A stretch of 64,000 bases of DNA from Puniceicoccaceae bacterium (lineage in GTDB: Bacteria; Verrucomicrobiota; Verrucomicrobiae; Opitutales; Coraliomargaritaceae), in contig CABXXS010000001.1 in assembly GCA_902516225.1 (NCBI GenBank), positions 36,130 to 100,129 of the forward strand, read 5' to 3'. Under the pieces are notes generated by a model. That model was not told where the DNA came from. It searched no databases and worked only from the letters and a program-made list of their open reading frames with translations. Within the stretch, counting starts at the first letter, position 1, and each line of letters begins with the position of its first letter. Of this stretch, positions 35,728 through 45,236 are shown in pieces. The translations under genes and the position numbers were made by a program.

Positions 35728-36321
35728 ATGTTCGAAGCAATTATCAAATGTCTTGAAATTTGGAAAAGTGGTGGCTGGGTAATGGTCCCTCTTTTTTTGC
35801 TAGCGCTTTTAATTTATACTAACGGCATAGCGCTCTTACTTTTTTTAAGTAAAGGAAATATCCACCTTGGTCGTGAAGATCAGTGGAATAATTGGGTTTC
35901 TCATCCAGAAATAGCCACTGGTAGGATCGGCGAGATAATTCGTTACACTCAGGATAATGTTTCTGCCGCGAAGCATATTCAGAATAGATTCGAGGAAATA
36001 CGTAAAAGTATGTTAGGAAACATAGAGCGAAGACTTACTTTCCTTAACACTCTGACAACTGCTGCGCCTCTTCTTGGACTGCTTGGAACTGTCATCGGAA
36101 TGCTTGGCACCTTTGCCGCAATCTCTTCAGGTGGTGGCTCTGAAACGGCAGGTAAAGTCGCCGAAGGTATATCAGAGGCATTAATTACGACACAGACCGG
36201 GCTATTCATAGCACTGCCAGGGATCTTTTTAATACTTATTATTAGGCGCCGTAAACAGGCTATTGAATCCGCTCTCTCAAGGATAGAATCGATCAGCCTT
36301 TCACAGCTAAAGCTTGATTGA
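35728..36321 (+). CDS. exbB: ExbB/TolQ-type proton channel subunit
   Basis: The 197-residue inner-membrane protein has three helices: [20 protein letters not shown] near 15-34, [21 protein letters not shown] near 109-129, and [17 protein letters not shown] near 158-174. The second contains the conserved [15 protein letters not shown] signature. It assembles with ExbD and TonB to use the proton gradient for outer-membrane receptor work. It is 36 bp after the TtpC-like gene and 45 bp before exbD. The length agrees with short ExbB2-type proteins. Confidence 0.9.
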   Translation: MFEAIIKCLEIWKSGGWVMVPLFLLALLIYTNGIALLLFLSKGNIHLGREDQWNNWVSHPEIATGRIGEIIRYTQDNVSAAKHIQNRFEEIRKSMLGNIERRLTFLNTLTTAAPLLGLLGTVIGMLGTFAAISSGGGSETAGKVAEGISEALITTQTGLFIALPGIFLILIIRRRKQAIESALSRIESISLSQLKLD

Positions 36322-36366
36322 AGTAGGGGTCCTTATTCTCACCATTAACTTTTAAACTTTATTACC

Positions 36367-36765
36367 ATGCGCCGAAACCTTGCCTCAGAAGAAAGCGATA
36401 ACGTCGAAATTAACTTGTCGCCCATGATCGACATGGTCTTCATTCTTCTTATTTTCTTTATCGTGACTACCGTCTTTGTAGAAGAGACCGGAGTCGAAGT
36501 AAATAAACCAGAAGCTGCCGCAGCCATTCAGCTTGAGAAAAACAGTATTCTCATCGCTGTTACAAAAGATAATAAAGTCATTTATGGCGGTCGAGACATC
36601 GGCGTGGGAGGTGTTTCTCCTATAGTTAAGCGCCTCACGCTGAACGAAGATCTACCAGTCATCATTCAAGCCGATGAAGGTGCTAACCACGGCATATTTG
36701 CTCGTGTTTATGGTGAAGCTAAGCTAGCCGGTGCTAAATCCATAAATTTCTCCACCAAGCGCTAA
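36367..36765 (+). CDS. exbD: ExbD biopolymer transport protein
   Basis: The 132-residue protein has a short cytoplasmic N-terminus and one membrane helix ([20 protein letters not shown], about 15-34) whose Asp22 matches the proton-carrying Asp of ExbD. A periplasmic domain with VIYGGRDIG and [18 protein letters not shown] follows. Size and motifs are normal for the family. It is the fourth gene of the operon and should partner with the ExbB and TtpC-like proteins. Confidence 0.92.
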   Translation: MRRNLASEESDNVEINLSPMIDMVFILLIFFIVTTVFVEETGVEVNKPEAAAAIQLEKNSILIAVTKDNKVIYGGRDIGVGGVSPIVKRLTLNEDLPVIIQADEGANHGIFARVYGEAKLAGAKSINFSTKR

Positions 36766-36795
36766 CCCCGCTCCGTCGCGCCTTTGTAATTAAAC

Positions 36796-37446
36796 ATGGC
36801 TGGGTCCTACCAACCGCCGGAAGGCAAAGATAATTCCAGCAAAAGTGCGCTGATTGGTATAGGCATTACTACATTACTTTTTCTAGCCATTCCCCTAACT
36901 CAACTTTTTATTCGATACGAAAAGAGTACCGAAATGATTGATGTACTCGACATGGCTCCTCCGCCTCCACCTCCACCGCTGGAAGATGAGCCGCCTCCAC
37001 CGCCACCGGAGGAAAAACCACCTCCCGAATTAGATACTCCACCCCCACCGATTACCCTTGAGCAAATAAATATGTCACTCGAGCCGGGTATTGGTAGTTC
37101 TTTGTCAGGCGATTTCGCCCTACCTACCTTTGACGTTGATGCGAAGAGTCTCGGAGGGCTGGATATTTTTGATATCAGTGAACTCGATCAACCACCTGTG
37201 CCACGTCGTCAGATCTCACCAGTATTCCCTCCAGAAGCCAAGCGTATGAGCCTTAGTGGAAGGGTAGTTGTTGAGTTTATCGTTACCACCGAAGGCCGCG
37301 TTATTGATGCTAAGGTTCTTAGGTCCAGCGACTCTATATTTAATAACTATGCTCTAGATGCGGTCCGTAAGTGGGTATTCACTCCAGGGGAAAAAGGTGG
37401 TAAAAAAGTTAATACTCGTGTTCAAATACCTATACCGTTTAGATAG
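36796..37446 (+). CDS. tonB: TonB energy-transducing protein
   Basis: The 216-residue protein has an N-terminal membrane helix (SALIGIGITTLLFLAIPLTQ, about 15-34), then a proline-rich spacer (about 53-85) with runs of PPPPP and PPPEEKPPP. A C-terminal TonB domain (about 135-216) carries ISPVFPPEAKRMSLSGRV, VIDAKVLRSS and ALDAVRKWVFTPG. It spans the periplasm and passes ExbB/ExbD energy to outer-membrane receptors. No TonB-dependent receptor gene is in this window, so its clients lie elsewhere. Confidence 0.93.
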   Translation: MAGSYQPPEGKDNSSKSALIGIGITTLLFLAIPLTQLFIRYEKSTEMIDVLDMAPPPPPPPLEDEPPPPPPEEKPPPELDTPPPPITLEQINMSLEPGIGSSLSGDFALPTFDVDAKSLGGLDIFDISELDQPPVPRRQISPVFPPEAKRMSLSGRVVVEFIVTTEGRVIDAKVLRSSDSIFNNYALDAVRKWVFTPGEKGGKKVNTRVQIPIPFR

Positions 37447-37467
37447 TGTCCATTAATGTAAATCAGC

Positions 37468-38844
37468 ATGAAAAGCCCCCAACGATTCCTTCTCGTCCTT
37501 CTCTGCATCTTCTTAACTACTGGAAGCTTAAATGCCCAACGGCGCGCCTCTAATCCTGGGGCAGATTTATGGAAAGATGACGCCTTTGTTAAGTCTTTTG
37601 TAGGCAGCTACGCTTCTCTAATTGGCTATGAGCCGAAGATCTCTGACGAAGAAAAAGGTGTTCTGCGCAATCTAGTAGACCTAATTAAAAAGAACAAAAA
37701 TCAAGTCGCTATTGAGCAACTTGAGCCTCTGATAAAACCAAGTACCAGCGCTGCATTTGATTTCATTCTAGCGAATCTTTACTTTCAAGAAGGGAACCTA
37801 GAATTGGCAGAGAAATACTACAAAGCCGCCGTTGTAAAATACCCAAACTTTCGCCGTGCCTATAAGAACCTTGGACTAGTTCAAGTACAGGCTGGTAATT
37901 TCAAGGATGCTATTCCTACTATCTCAAAGGCCCTCGAACTCGGTGAAGTAGACGGACGCGCTTATGGTCTCTTAGCCTACGGTTACCTAACCGAACAAAT
38001 GTACTATCCAGCGGAGGCAGCCTATAGACAAGCTATCCTAATCCAACCTAAACAGAAAGATTGGAAGATTGGCCTTGCTCGCTGTCTTCTTGAGATGGAG
38101 CGGTACAAAGAAGCAGTTAGCATCTTTGAAACACTTCTAATAGAAGACCCCAATAATAGCGACTATTGGCTTCTTCAAAGTAACGCCTACATTGGGAATG
38201 ATCAATCCTTGCGGGCGGCTCAGAATCTCGAAATCGTCCGCCACATGGGAGAGGCGGAACTTTCTAGCCTTATTTTACTTGGTGATATTTATATGAATAA
38301 TTCTGTATTAGAGCTAGCTATGAGCGCTTACCAACGCGCTGTGGAATTAGCCGATTCAGACGATGCCCGCGTACTCTTGCGCGCCGCTAACGCACTGACT
38401 AGAACTGCGAATTTCGAGAAGGCTGCTGTTTTGATTAAAGATATTAGGCAGAACGAGTCAGTAAATCTCAGCCCTGACCAGGACCTCGAGCTGCTTAATC
38501 AAGAAGCGAAAATTGCCCGTGCTCAAGGCGATGGGGATACCGCCGTTGAAACGCTCAATAAGATTATTGAGCGTGACGCTTTAAACGGGGAAGCTATTAT
38601 CGAATTGGCAAATTACTATGTGGATATGGACATGCTGCCTGAGGCGATCAATCGATACGAACAAGCCGCTAAGATCGAGGAATACGAGCGAGATGCTCTT
38701 ATCGCACATGGGCAAACTCTAGTTCGTGAAACACGGTATAGCGAAGCACTCCCGCTTCTGAAACGGGCCCTCTTGCTTGAATCCGAGCCTAACCTAGAGG
38801 ATTATATTGCTCGTGTAGAGCGTGCTGCTAATAGCCAAAGTTAG
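37468..38844 (+). CDS. Secreted TPR-repeat protein ending the TonB operon
   Basis: The 458-residue protein has a signal peptide (about 1-23) and about ten tetratricopeptide-like repeats, for example [38 protein letters not shown] and [20 protein letters not shown]. It starts 21 bp after tonB. A TPR protein occupies the same last position in Vibrio-type TonB2 operons, where it is thought to support the complex. Binding partners are not shown by the sequence. Confidence 0.85.
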   Translation: MKSPQRFLLVLLCIFLTTGSLNAQRRASNPGADLWKDDAFVKSFVGSYASLIGYEPKISDEEKGVLRNLVDLIKKNKNQVAIEQLEPLIKPSTSAAFDFILANLYFQEGNLELAEKYYKAAVVKYPNFRRAYKNLGLVQVQAGNFKDAIPTISKALELGEVDGRAYGLLAYGYLTEQMYYPAEAAYRQAILIQPKQKDWKIGLARCLLEMERYKEAVSIFETLLIEDPNNSDYWLLQSNAYIGNDQSLRAAQNLEIVRHMGEAELSSLILLGDIYMNNSVLELAMSAYQRAVELADSDDARVLLRAANALTRTANFEKAAVLIKDIRQNESVNLSPDQDLELLNQEAKIARAQGDGDTAVETLNKIIERDALNGEAIIELANYYVDMDMLPEAINRYEQAAKIEEYERDALIAHGQTLVRETRYSEALPLLKRALLLESEPNLEDYIARVERAANSQS

Positions 38845-39020
38845 TAGAGTTCTAATAGTTCTAGTTCTTATACTAGTACTGTTAGCTTTTAGTAGCTACG
38901 AGATGGGAGGGAAACATTGCGATACTAATGATGAAGTCATGTAGACGGTGTGCGTACTCACCTAAATATTCTATGGCAGAATTTAATATTAATCAGCATA
39001 GTTTGTCTAAACTAGAGTTT

Positions 39021-39047
39021 AAAAACGAACGCACTAGCGATTCGTTT
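39021..39047 (-). terminator. Likely rho-independent terminator of mutS
   Basis: On the minus strand, AAACGAA and TTCGTTT (39041-39047 and 39023-39029) form the outer stem and an inner CGC/GCG extends it. The descending arm runs into five T residues (39025-39021). It starts 32 bp past the mutS stop. An overlapping alternative stem GTTTGCT/AGCAAAC (39044-39050 with 39059-39065) also exists. The rest of the 38845-39079 gap shows nothing recognisable. Confidence 0.5.
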
Positions 39048-39079
39048 GCTGGTTGTTAAGCAAACTACAACTATACATT

Positions 39080-41653
39080 TTAAAACAGCGCTAGCTGGTC
39101 ATCCTCGTCCGTTGTATCTGCTCCAGACTTTTCTTTCTGCATGCGTTTGCGCAGGAGGTTGTGAGAAGAGTCGTCAGCTTCGAGGCGCTCGAGGATAGTC
39201 TTGGCTCGGTCGATAACACTCGACGGCAGTCCAGCCAGTCGGGCTACTTGAATGCCATAGGAACGGTCCGCAGCTCCTTTGACTACTTGGCGAACAAAGA
39301 CAATGTCATCATTCCACTCCTTGACTGCAACAGAGTAGTTGTCCACTCGCTTGAGTGTTTTCGCTAGCTGAGTAAGCTCGTGGTAGTGGGTTGCAAAGAG
39401 GGTACGGGCCCCACCCGTGTCGGCAGGGTGCAAGTGTTCGATCACGGCCCATGCGATCGAGAGACCGTCGTAGGTACTCGTTCCACGGCCTATTTCGTCC
39501 AGGATGACGAGGCTGCGTTCGGTGGCATTATTGAGTATGTTTGCGGTCTCGTTCATCTCGACCATGAAGGTGGAGTTACCACGCGCAAGTTCATCACTGG
39601 CGCCAACACGTGAGAAGATACGGTCGACCAAGCCTAGTTGGCAACTACGGGCAGGCACCCAGGCGCCGGACTGGGCCATCAATACGATGAGCGCAACTTG
39701 CCTGATGTAGGTCGATTTACCAGCCATATTAGGGCCCGTAATCAAGGCGATCTGCGGGGCTTCTTGGACTTCAGCGCAGCTGGATAGGCGGCAGTCGTTT
39801 GGCACGAAGGCGTGAGTACCGGCTAGGCCAAGGCGCTCGCCCCGCATCATTTGCTCGACCACGGGATGCCGACCTTGGTCTACTAGTAAGGTGTCGGACT
39901 GGTCTAATTGTGGCTTGCAGTAGTCCCACTCGCGCGCAAGCGCACTCCACCCGATAAAAACGTCGATCTCGGCCAAAGCGGCGGCAGTTTCCTTCAGAGG
40001 TTCGGCTTGTTCGAGAATGGCTTCGATTAGATCATTGAAAAGTGCTTCTTCTTGGGAGATAGCTTTTCCTTCCGCTTCTAGAATTCCTCGCTCTTGCTCT
40101 TTTAAGACATTGGTAGTGTAGCGCTCTGCGTTCTTCATCGTCTGTTTGCGCAGGTAGTCTTCGGGGACCAAGCCGACATTGCTCTTGGTCACCTCAATAA
40201 AATATCCGAATGCTCCGTTATAGCGGATACGGAGATTTTTAATGCCAGTGCGCGCCTGCTCGGCTAATTCAAATTCAGCCAGCCATTTCTGGCTGTCGCG
40301 TGTCAGACTTCGAGTATGGTCGAGCGATTCGTCGTAGCCGTCACGAATAGTTCCCCCGTCGGCAATATTCCCTGGCAACTCGTCGGCAAGTCCATGATTG
40401 AGCCTAGAACAGAGAGCTTCGAAATCATAAATACGCTCGGCGATAGCGGCCACTGCGGTGTCAGGAAATTCCATCAGGGCAGCGGCTATACTTGGAAGAG
40501 TTGCTAATGTGTCTCGCACGCCACCGAGCTCTCGGGGGTTTCGCATGCGATTCTGAAGGCGACCTAAAATACGCTCAATATCACGAATGCCCTTAAAAAG
40601 ATTTTGTAACTCACTCGCAAGGCCGGGTGCCGTGACAAACTCTCCTACGCAGTCTTGGCGGCGCTGAATTTCTTCTAGGTCTAACTCTGGGGCGCAAAGC
40701 CATCGTTCTAGAATACGCGCGCCTGGCGCGGTAACTGTGCCGTCCATTGCCCCGAGGAGGGACCCGTGGCGGGAGTTTGCCGCCGACTTAAAAATCTCCA
40801 GGTTACGCAGGGTGGCTGGATCGAGCAGCAGAGTACGATCGGTGCTATATTCGGATATTTTACGCAGGTTTTCTGGTTTGGCGCAGAGTGTCTCTGTTGC
40901 GTAACGAATGAGCGCTCCGGCGGCACCAAGGGCAGGATGGTTTTTGTCGATACCAAAGCCTTCTAGGTTGAGCACTCCAAGTGCATCCATCACAGACTGG
41001 GCACCTGCAGCCTCGTCAAAATTATAATCTGGGATTGGACTTATTGTGCGTCCATCCCCGAGGTGAGTATAAAGCTCTTGGAAGCGCTGGTCTATGTGTG
41101 GCAGCGACCACTGCTTAGCAGCGTCCTCTGGCACAATTATCTCACACGGGTCAAAGCTCTCAAACGCGGCGAAGAGATTCTCTGGTTTTACATCTGAGGA
41201 AAGGAAGAATTCACCTGTTGTTAGATCGAGCCATGCGGCATGGAGTGCTTTCTTTCCTAGTGAGAGCGCCAGTAAGAAGTGGTTGTGTAGCGCATCAATT
41301 TGGCTGTCAGCTAATCGAGTGCCAGGAGTGATAATCCGGGTAAGCTGGCGCTTGACCAGCTTGCCTGCCTGAGGTGCTTCTACCTGGTCACAGATGGCGA
41401 TTTTGACGCCCTGATCAAGCAACTTTTGGATATACCCATCCACAGCATGGAAGGGTATGCCGGCCATAGGCATACCATGGCGATGGGTGAGGGTAATGCC
41501 TAGAAGCTTGGCGCCTCTTTCTGCGTCTTGCTGGAAGATTTCGTAGAAGTCGCCTAAGCGAAACATGAGCAGCGTATCATCGGCTAACTTAGCACGGATT
41601 TCGTGCCATTGCTGCATCATAGGGGTCAATTTTTTGGCTTTCTCGGCGGGCAT
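39080..41653 (-). CDS. mutS: DNA mismatch repair protein MutS
   Basis: The 857-residue protein is a full-length MutS. Near the N-terminus, PMMQQWHEIRAKLADDTLLM and FRLGDFYEIFQQDAE include the mismatch-reading Phe-x-Glu (FYEIF). The ATPase domain has TGPNMAGKSTYIRQ (Walker A, about 640-653), ILDEIGRGTSTYDGL and LFATHYHEL. The C-terminus ends in DDQLALF, which fits the pentapeptide used to bind the DNA sliding clamp. It recognises mismatches and starts repair in the cytoplasm. It is transcribed alone, convergent with the TonB operon, and followed by a hairpin. Confidence 0.98.
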   Translation of the reverse strand: MPAEKAKKLTPMMQQWHEIRAKLADDTLLMFRLGDFYEIFQQDAERGAKLLGITLTHRHGMPMAGIPFHAVDGYIQKLLDQGVKIAICDQVEAPQAGKLVKRQLTRIITPGTRLADSQIDALHNHFLLALSLGKKALHAAWLDLTTGEFFLSSDVKPENLFAAFESFDPCEIIVPEDAAKQWSLPHIDQRFQELYTHLGDGRTISPIPDYNFDEAAGAQSVMDALGVLNLEGFGIDKNHPALGAAGALIRYATETLCAKPENLRKISEYSTDRTLLLDPATLRNLEIFKSAANSRHGSLLGAMDGTVTAPGARILERWLCAPELDLEEIQRRQDCVGEFVTAPGLASELQNLFKGIRDIERILGRLQNRMRNPRELGGVRDTLATLPSIAAALMEFPDTAVAAIAERIYDFEALCSRLNHGLADELPGNIADGGTIRDGYDESLDHTRSLTRDSQKWLAEFELAEQARTGIKNLRIRYNGAFGYFIEVTKSNVGLVPEDYLRKQTMKNAERYTTNVLKEQERGILEAEGKAISQEEALFNDLIEAILEQAEPLKETAAALAEIDVFIGWSALAREWDYCKPQLDQSDTLLVDQGRHPVVEQMMRGERLGLAGTHAFVPNDCRLSSCAEVQEAPQIALITGPNMAGKSTYIRQVALIVLMAQSGAWVPARSCQLGLVDRIFSRVGASDELARGNSTFMVEMNETANILNNATERSLVILDEIGRGTSTYDGLSIAWAVIEHLHPADTGGARTLFATHYHELTQLAKTLKRVDNYSVAVKEWNDDIVFVRQVVKGAADRSYGIQVARLAGLPSSVIDRAKTILERLEADDSSHNLLRKRMQKEKSGADTTDEDDQLALF

Positions 41654-41887
41654 TTATAAGTGATACAAGAGATTACGAAGTCTAGATCAACACTGATACT
41701 AAAAAATAGGAAATGAGAATCTAAATCTGTTATTAATAGATAGTGGTAAGGGAAAAAATATCCGGACTTTCAAATCTAATGGGTAAGATAATTATTTATA
41801 TTAGCTAAGGTTGTTAATTACAGCTTTTGAAAGATTACGAAAGAGGGAGATTGATCCTATGGCCGATGACTGCATTGCTATCCTTCT

Positions 41888-42664
41888 ATGCCGCTTCAGT
41901 TGCAGTCTGTGCGTTACGAAAATTCAGGTGCACCCCCACTGGTGATACTTCATGGCTTGCTTGGATCCTCGCGCAACTGGACGACTATCGGCAGGGCTCT
42001 ACAAGCGCACTTTGATGTGCATGCGCTCGACTTACGAAACCACGGGACATCGCCCCATGCCGAGGCGATGTCCTGGGTAGAGCTCTGCGAGGATCTGCAA
42101 GCTTACTTGGATGCTCATAGGCTCAAAAAAATTTATCTTTTTGGGCACAGCCTCGGCGGGAAAATAGCTATGCGCTACGCCTGCCAAAATCCGCTGTTTG
42201 TGACAAAGCTCGTGATCATCGATATTGCTGCTAAGGTGTATCCTCCGCATCACGATAACGAGTTCTGCGCCATGAAGCGTATACCGTTGGGCGAGCTAAC
42301 CAGTCGCAAGCAGGCAGAAGAACTACTCGAGCCTCTGGTGCCAGACTGGGCAATGCGGCAATTTCTTTTAACTAATCTCGTTCGTGATACTATTACTCAT
42401 GCATATAAATGGCAGGCTAATGTAGGCGCCCTCCACGCCAGTCTTCCACATATCAGGCTGAATTCTATCTCGGAGGACGACCGGTTCCCAGGCCCATGCC
42501 TCTTGGTCAGGGGTTCAAAATCTACCTTTATCGATGATGTCGACGCAGATAAGATGCGTAATTACTTCCCCCAGCTGATAGAAAAACTTATTCCTAGTGC
42601 GGGACATAATGTGCATGTGGAAAACCGAGCTGGTTTCCTTGCAGTTATTCATAAATGGTTATAA
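41888..42664 (+). CDS. Alpha/beta hydrolase (YbfF-like esterase)
   Basis: The 258-residue cytoplasmic protein has the alpha/beta hydrolase core. LVILHGLLGSSRNW (about 18-31) forms the oxyanion region, FGHSLGG contains nucleophile Ser88, and SAGHNVHVENRAG near the C-terminus carries the catalytic His. The HGLLGSSRNW and LRNHGTSPH pair is typical of YbfF-type esterases. Its natural substrate is unknown. It lies divergent from mutS across a 234-bp AT-rich gap (41654-41887) in which I see nothing else, and 92 bp before the polyprenyl synthase gene. Confidence 0.88.
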   Translation: MPLQLQSVRYENSGAPPLVILHGLLGSSRNWTTIGRALQAHFDVHALDLRNHGTSPHAEAMSWVELCEDLQAYLDAHRLKKIYLFGHSLGGKIAMRYACQNPLFVTKLVIIDIAAKVYPPHHDNEFCAMKRIPLGELTSRKQAEELLEPLVPDWAMRQFLLTNLVRDTITHAYKWQANVGALHASLPHIRLNSISEDDRFPGPCLLVRGSKSTFIDDVDADKMRNYFPQLIEKLIPSAGHNVHVENRAGFLAVIHKWL

Positions 42665-42756
42665 ATATGTAAGTTATATTTAAATTTACTTATTTATATT
42701 ATCTATTTCCTATTTTGTAGTACCGTCTCTAAATTTTTTCTCCTCCCACTTATCCG

Positions 42757-43779
42757 ATGATCACCGCCACACAGCCTGAACTTGATACTGCATCTGCGGA
42801 TTTTGATGAAGTGTACGCTCCTGTTAAGCCGTACCTCGATGAGCTCGACCTTTTCCTTCAATCTCAAGTAGCTGAGTTAGAGCCGGAGATACAGGGAGAT
42901 GTTCGCTACGTACTGGGGCAGGGCGGGAAACGCCTACGCGCTATGTTAGTTGCATATAGTGGATGGGAGGGCCCACTAGCTGATCGCAAGGAGGCACTTA
43001 TAAAACTGGGTTCTATTATCGAGCTAGTTCACCTTGCCACCTTAGTGCACGACGACATATTAGATGACGCAGACACGCGTCGCCGGCAAGAGACGGCATC
43101 TAGGAAGTTTGGGACTGGCGCGGCGGTGTTGATAGGGGATGTTCTATTCTCGCATGCACTTAAGCTAGCCGCAGAATTTGATACAAATGAAGTCTGCGGC
43201 TCGGTCGCGCGCGCTACCGCGCGCGTTTGCACTGGGGAGATTGCCCAATCTTACCGGCGCGGGGAGGTCAATTATAGTCGCGAGTTTTACTTTCGCGTCA
43301 TTCAACTCAAGACCGCTGAGCTCTTCGAAGTAGCCACTAGGCTTGGTTCTAAGGAGGCGGGGTATTCTGAAGCATTTAGTGAGGCAGCCGGACTCTTTGG
43401 CCGCCATATTGGAATTGCCTACCAGATCTTTGACGACCTCGTCGACTTGTATGCAGACGAGTCAACAATCGGAAAGACCCTAGGAACCGATCTTAAAAAG
43501 GGTAAATACACGCTGCCAGTACTATTACTCTTTGAGAAACTCCCTGATGACGAAGGTGAAGATTTACTTGCCCGACTTAAATTAGGCGACCCCAGCGTGG
43601 CGGGTGATATTCGCTCGCGCTTGAAAGACTTTTCGATTTTTGAAGAGGTTGTGACTTGTTTCGATGCTGAACTTGCGAAAGCAACCGACGCCCTCATTCC
43701 TTTTGCAGAGCTCCCTCCAGTACCTGCGATGCAAAAGATCGCTCAGCTCGTTCGTGCGCAGCTACAGTCGATTGCGTAG
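42757..43779 (+). CDS. ispB: Polyprenyl diphosphate synthase
   Basis: The 340-residue enzyme builds long isoprenoid diphosphates (for quinone side chains) from IPP and allylic primers. GQGGKRLRAM precedes the first Asp-rich motif HDDILDDADTRRR (about 98-110), and the second motif FDDLVDLYADES follows at about 227-238. No short bulky residue pattern before the first motif suggests a short-chain enzyme, so an octaprenyl-like product is likely, but chain length cannot be fixed from sequence. It converges on the nicotinamide riboside kinase-like gene with a 22-bp gap. Confidence 0.9.
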   Translation: MITATQPELDTASADFDEVYAPVKPYLDELDLFLQSQVAELEPEIQGDVRYVLGQGGKRLRAMLVAYSGWEGPLADRKEALIKLGSIIELVHLATLVHDDILDDADTRRRQETASRKFGTGAAVLIGDVLFSHALKLAAEFDTNEVCGSVARATARVCTGEIAQSYRRGEVNYSREFYFRVIQLKTAELFEVATRLGSKEAGYSEAFSEAAGLFGRHIGIAYQIFDDLVDLYADESTIGKTLGTDLKKGKYTLPVLLLFEKLPDDEGEDLLARLKLGDPSVAGDIRSRLKDFSIFEEVVTCFDAELAKATDALIPFAELPPVPAMQKIAQLVRAQLQSIA

Positions 43780-43801
43780 TTTAGTAGTCCGATTATTATT
43801 A

Positions 43802-44317
43802 CTAAATCAGCGCATCTATTGCTCTAGTAGCCTGACTAATCCGTACGTCTTCTTTGCCTGTCAATTCGGCATACGGTAGTTCTAAGCGATCAAGGGACTC
43901 TTTAAAATAGCCATGAAACTTTATTCGAGCTGAGGGACTCTCGCGCTGACCTGGGTCTGATTGCCATGGGATTTCATCGGGCAAGCAAAGCAGGTAGAGT
44001 GTATACTCTCTGCTGGTAAAGGCTTTCTCCACCCAATCGATCTCTGCGCTAAAATAGTGTTTTGCATAGAGAATAGAGGAGAGTAGGTTTGTGTCATGTA
44101 GCACGAAACGCTCAGCCTTTGGCAATACTGCATCTTCTGTTGCGATTTGCCCTCTAGCAATTAGATCCAGGTCTTCGTACTTCAGTTCGCGACTAATTTG
44201 ATTCACGTATTCCCGTACGTATTCGGCTGTCCATGGCTCGCTATAATGCTCTGAGAGTGCTTTAGTAAGCGTACTCTTTCCAGTGCATTCAGCACCTGTG
44301 ACTACGACGCGTTTCAT
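43802..44317 (-). CDS. NadR-like nicotinamide riboside kinase (kinase domain only)
   Basis: The 171-residue protein has the P-loop VVTGAECTGKSTLTKAL (about 5-21) and matches the C-terminal ribosylnicotinamide kinase domain of NadR. WTAEYVREYV and VLHDTNLLSSILYAKHYF are the supporting segments. The helix-turn-helix and adenylyltransferase domains of full NadR are absent. It follows pnuC by 15 bp, so the pair probably imports nicotinamide riboside and traps it as NMN. A related AAA-type ATPase of other function is a less likely alternative. Confidence 0.85.
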   Translation of the reverse strand: MKRVVVTGAECTGKSTLTKALSEHYSEPWTAEYVREYVNQISRELKYEDLDLIARGQIATEDAVLPKAERFVLHDTNLLSSILYAKHYFSAEIDWVEKAFTSREYTLYLLCLPDEIPWQSDPGQRESPSARIKFHGYFKESLDRLELPYAELTGKEDVRISQATRAIDALI

Positions 44318-44332
44318 TGAGTTTTTTGCAGA

Positions 44333-44917
44333 TCAGTTTAGAAGGGTGCGCCATTGCCGCCATCCTCTGGTCGCTAGCACAGCAAAAGTACTAAAGAGAA
44401 TCACCGTGGGCCATAAAGAGCCAAGGGCGAAGATAGTGAGATACACCAGATCACTAATAATCCAAAAGATCCATGTTTCGATTTGCTTGCGCCCAAGCAT
44501 CCATTGCGCTGTAAAGCCGCAGCAAGTTGCGAATGCGTCGAGATAGGGATAATTAGCGCCTCCGTATTTGGCAATTAAGCCTCCGAAGATATATGTGCCT
44601 ATGGCAATGAAAGCAGCTATTAGGGGCCAGTGGTTTGGCGAGGTGCGCGAGACGCGGAGCGGCTCGTTGCTACCAGCTAGCCTTGTCCATTTCGCCCATC
44701 CGTAAAACGCTAGACCAATAAAGGCAGCATTCATGAACATGAGCGCTGGGAGTTCAAAAGTGTAGCTGATATAGACATAGCAAGCGTAGCAGGTGATAAA
44801 GCAGGGCCATGCCCAGACCCTCTCTTTTATGCTGAGCCAGACGCCAAATATGCCGGCCGTCATGCCGATCCATTCAATAAGCGAAGTAGCCGCGAGCTGA
44901 TGAATTAAGGTGTTCAA
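44333..44917 (-). CDS. pnuC: PnuC nicotinamide riboside transporter
   Basis: The 194-residue protein has about seven membrane helices. SLIEWIGMTAGIFGVWLSIK, CYACYVYISYTFELPALM and AFYGWAKW are typical PnuC segments, and the C-terminal ETWIFWIISDLVYLTIFA carries the substrate-site Trp/Asp-rich helix. It moves nicotinamide riboside by facilitated diffusion, with trapping by the downstream kinase. It lies 5 bp after the Dabb-domain gene on the same strand. Confidence 0.92.
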   Translation of the reverse strand: MNTLIHQLAATSLIEWIGMTAGIFGVWLSIKERVWAWPCFITCYACYVYISYTFELPALMFMNAAFIGLAFYGWAKWTRLAGSNEPLRVSRTSPNHWPLIAAFIAIGTYIFGGLIAKYGGANYPYLDAFATCCGFTAQWMLGRKQIETWIFWIISDLVYLTIFALGSLWPTVILFSTFAVLATRGWRQWRTLLN

Positions 44918-44922
44918 ACTTT

Positions 44923-45222
44923 CTAGTCAGCGTCGTAGACCCTCACCTGATTCCATTTCTCCTTGTGCCCCGCGATGAAGGTTTGGTGAATGGGGTCTTG
45001 CTGGTAGGCATCGTGAGCTAGCACGTCTTTAAGAGTGACACTCAGGCAGAAATCATAGTCTGAGACTAGCACAGGGCGCTCGGACACGGCAGCTGGGCTG
45101 CCGATGTGTACGCCCTCAGCGTGCTCGATCTTTTTGAGACTTTCTAGTCCTAATCGAAAGTCTTCGATCTGTTTCGGATCGAGGTCTTCACGCAACCAAA
45201 AGAAAACGTTGTGAATTAGCAT
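44923..45222 (-). CDS. Dabb (stress-responsive A/B barrel) domain protein
   Basis: The 99-residue protein is a single Dabb barrel. It opens with IHNVFFWLREDLDPKQIEDF, includes VSDYDFCLSVTLKDVLAHDAYQ, and ends with HQTFIAGHKEKWNQVRVYD. Such proteins form small alpha/beta-barrel dimers; some are enzymes and most are uncharacterised. It is 5 bp before pnuC and 14 bp after thrH, in one minus-strand run. No specific role is inferred from the neighbours. Confidence 0.88.
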   Translation of the reverse strand: MLIHNVFFWLREDLDPKQIEDFRLGLESLKKIEHAEGVHIGSPAAVSERPVLVSDYDFCLSVTLKDVLAHDAYQQDPIHQTFIAGHKEKWNQVRVYDAD

Positions 45223-45236
45223 TATGGACAGAGAGA

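Noticed and set aside
43780..43806. TTTAGTA/TACTAAA inverted repeat between ispB and the NR kinase gene as a bidirectional terminator
   Set aside because: The stem is AT-only in most pairs, has no T-run and overlaps the kinase stop codon, so it is too weak to call.
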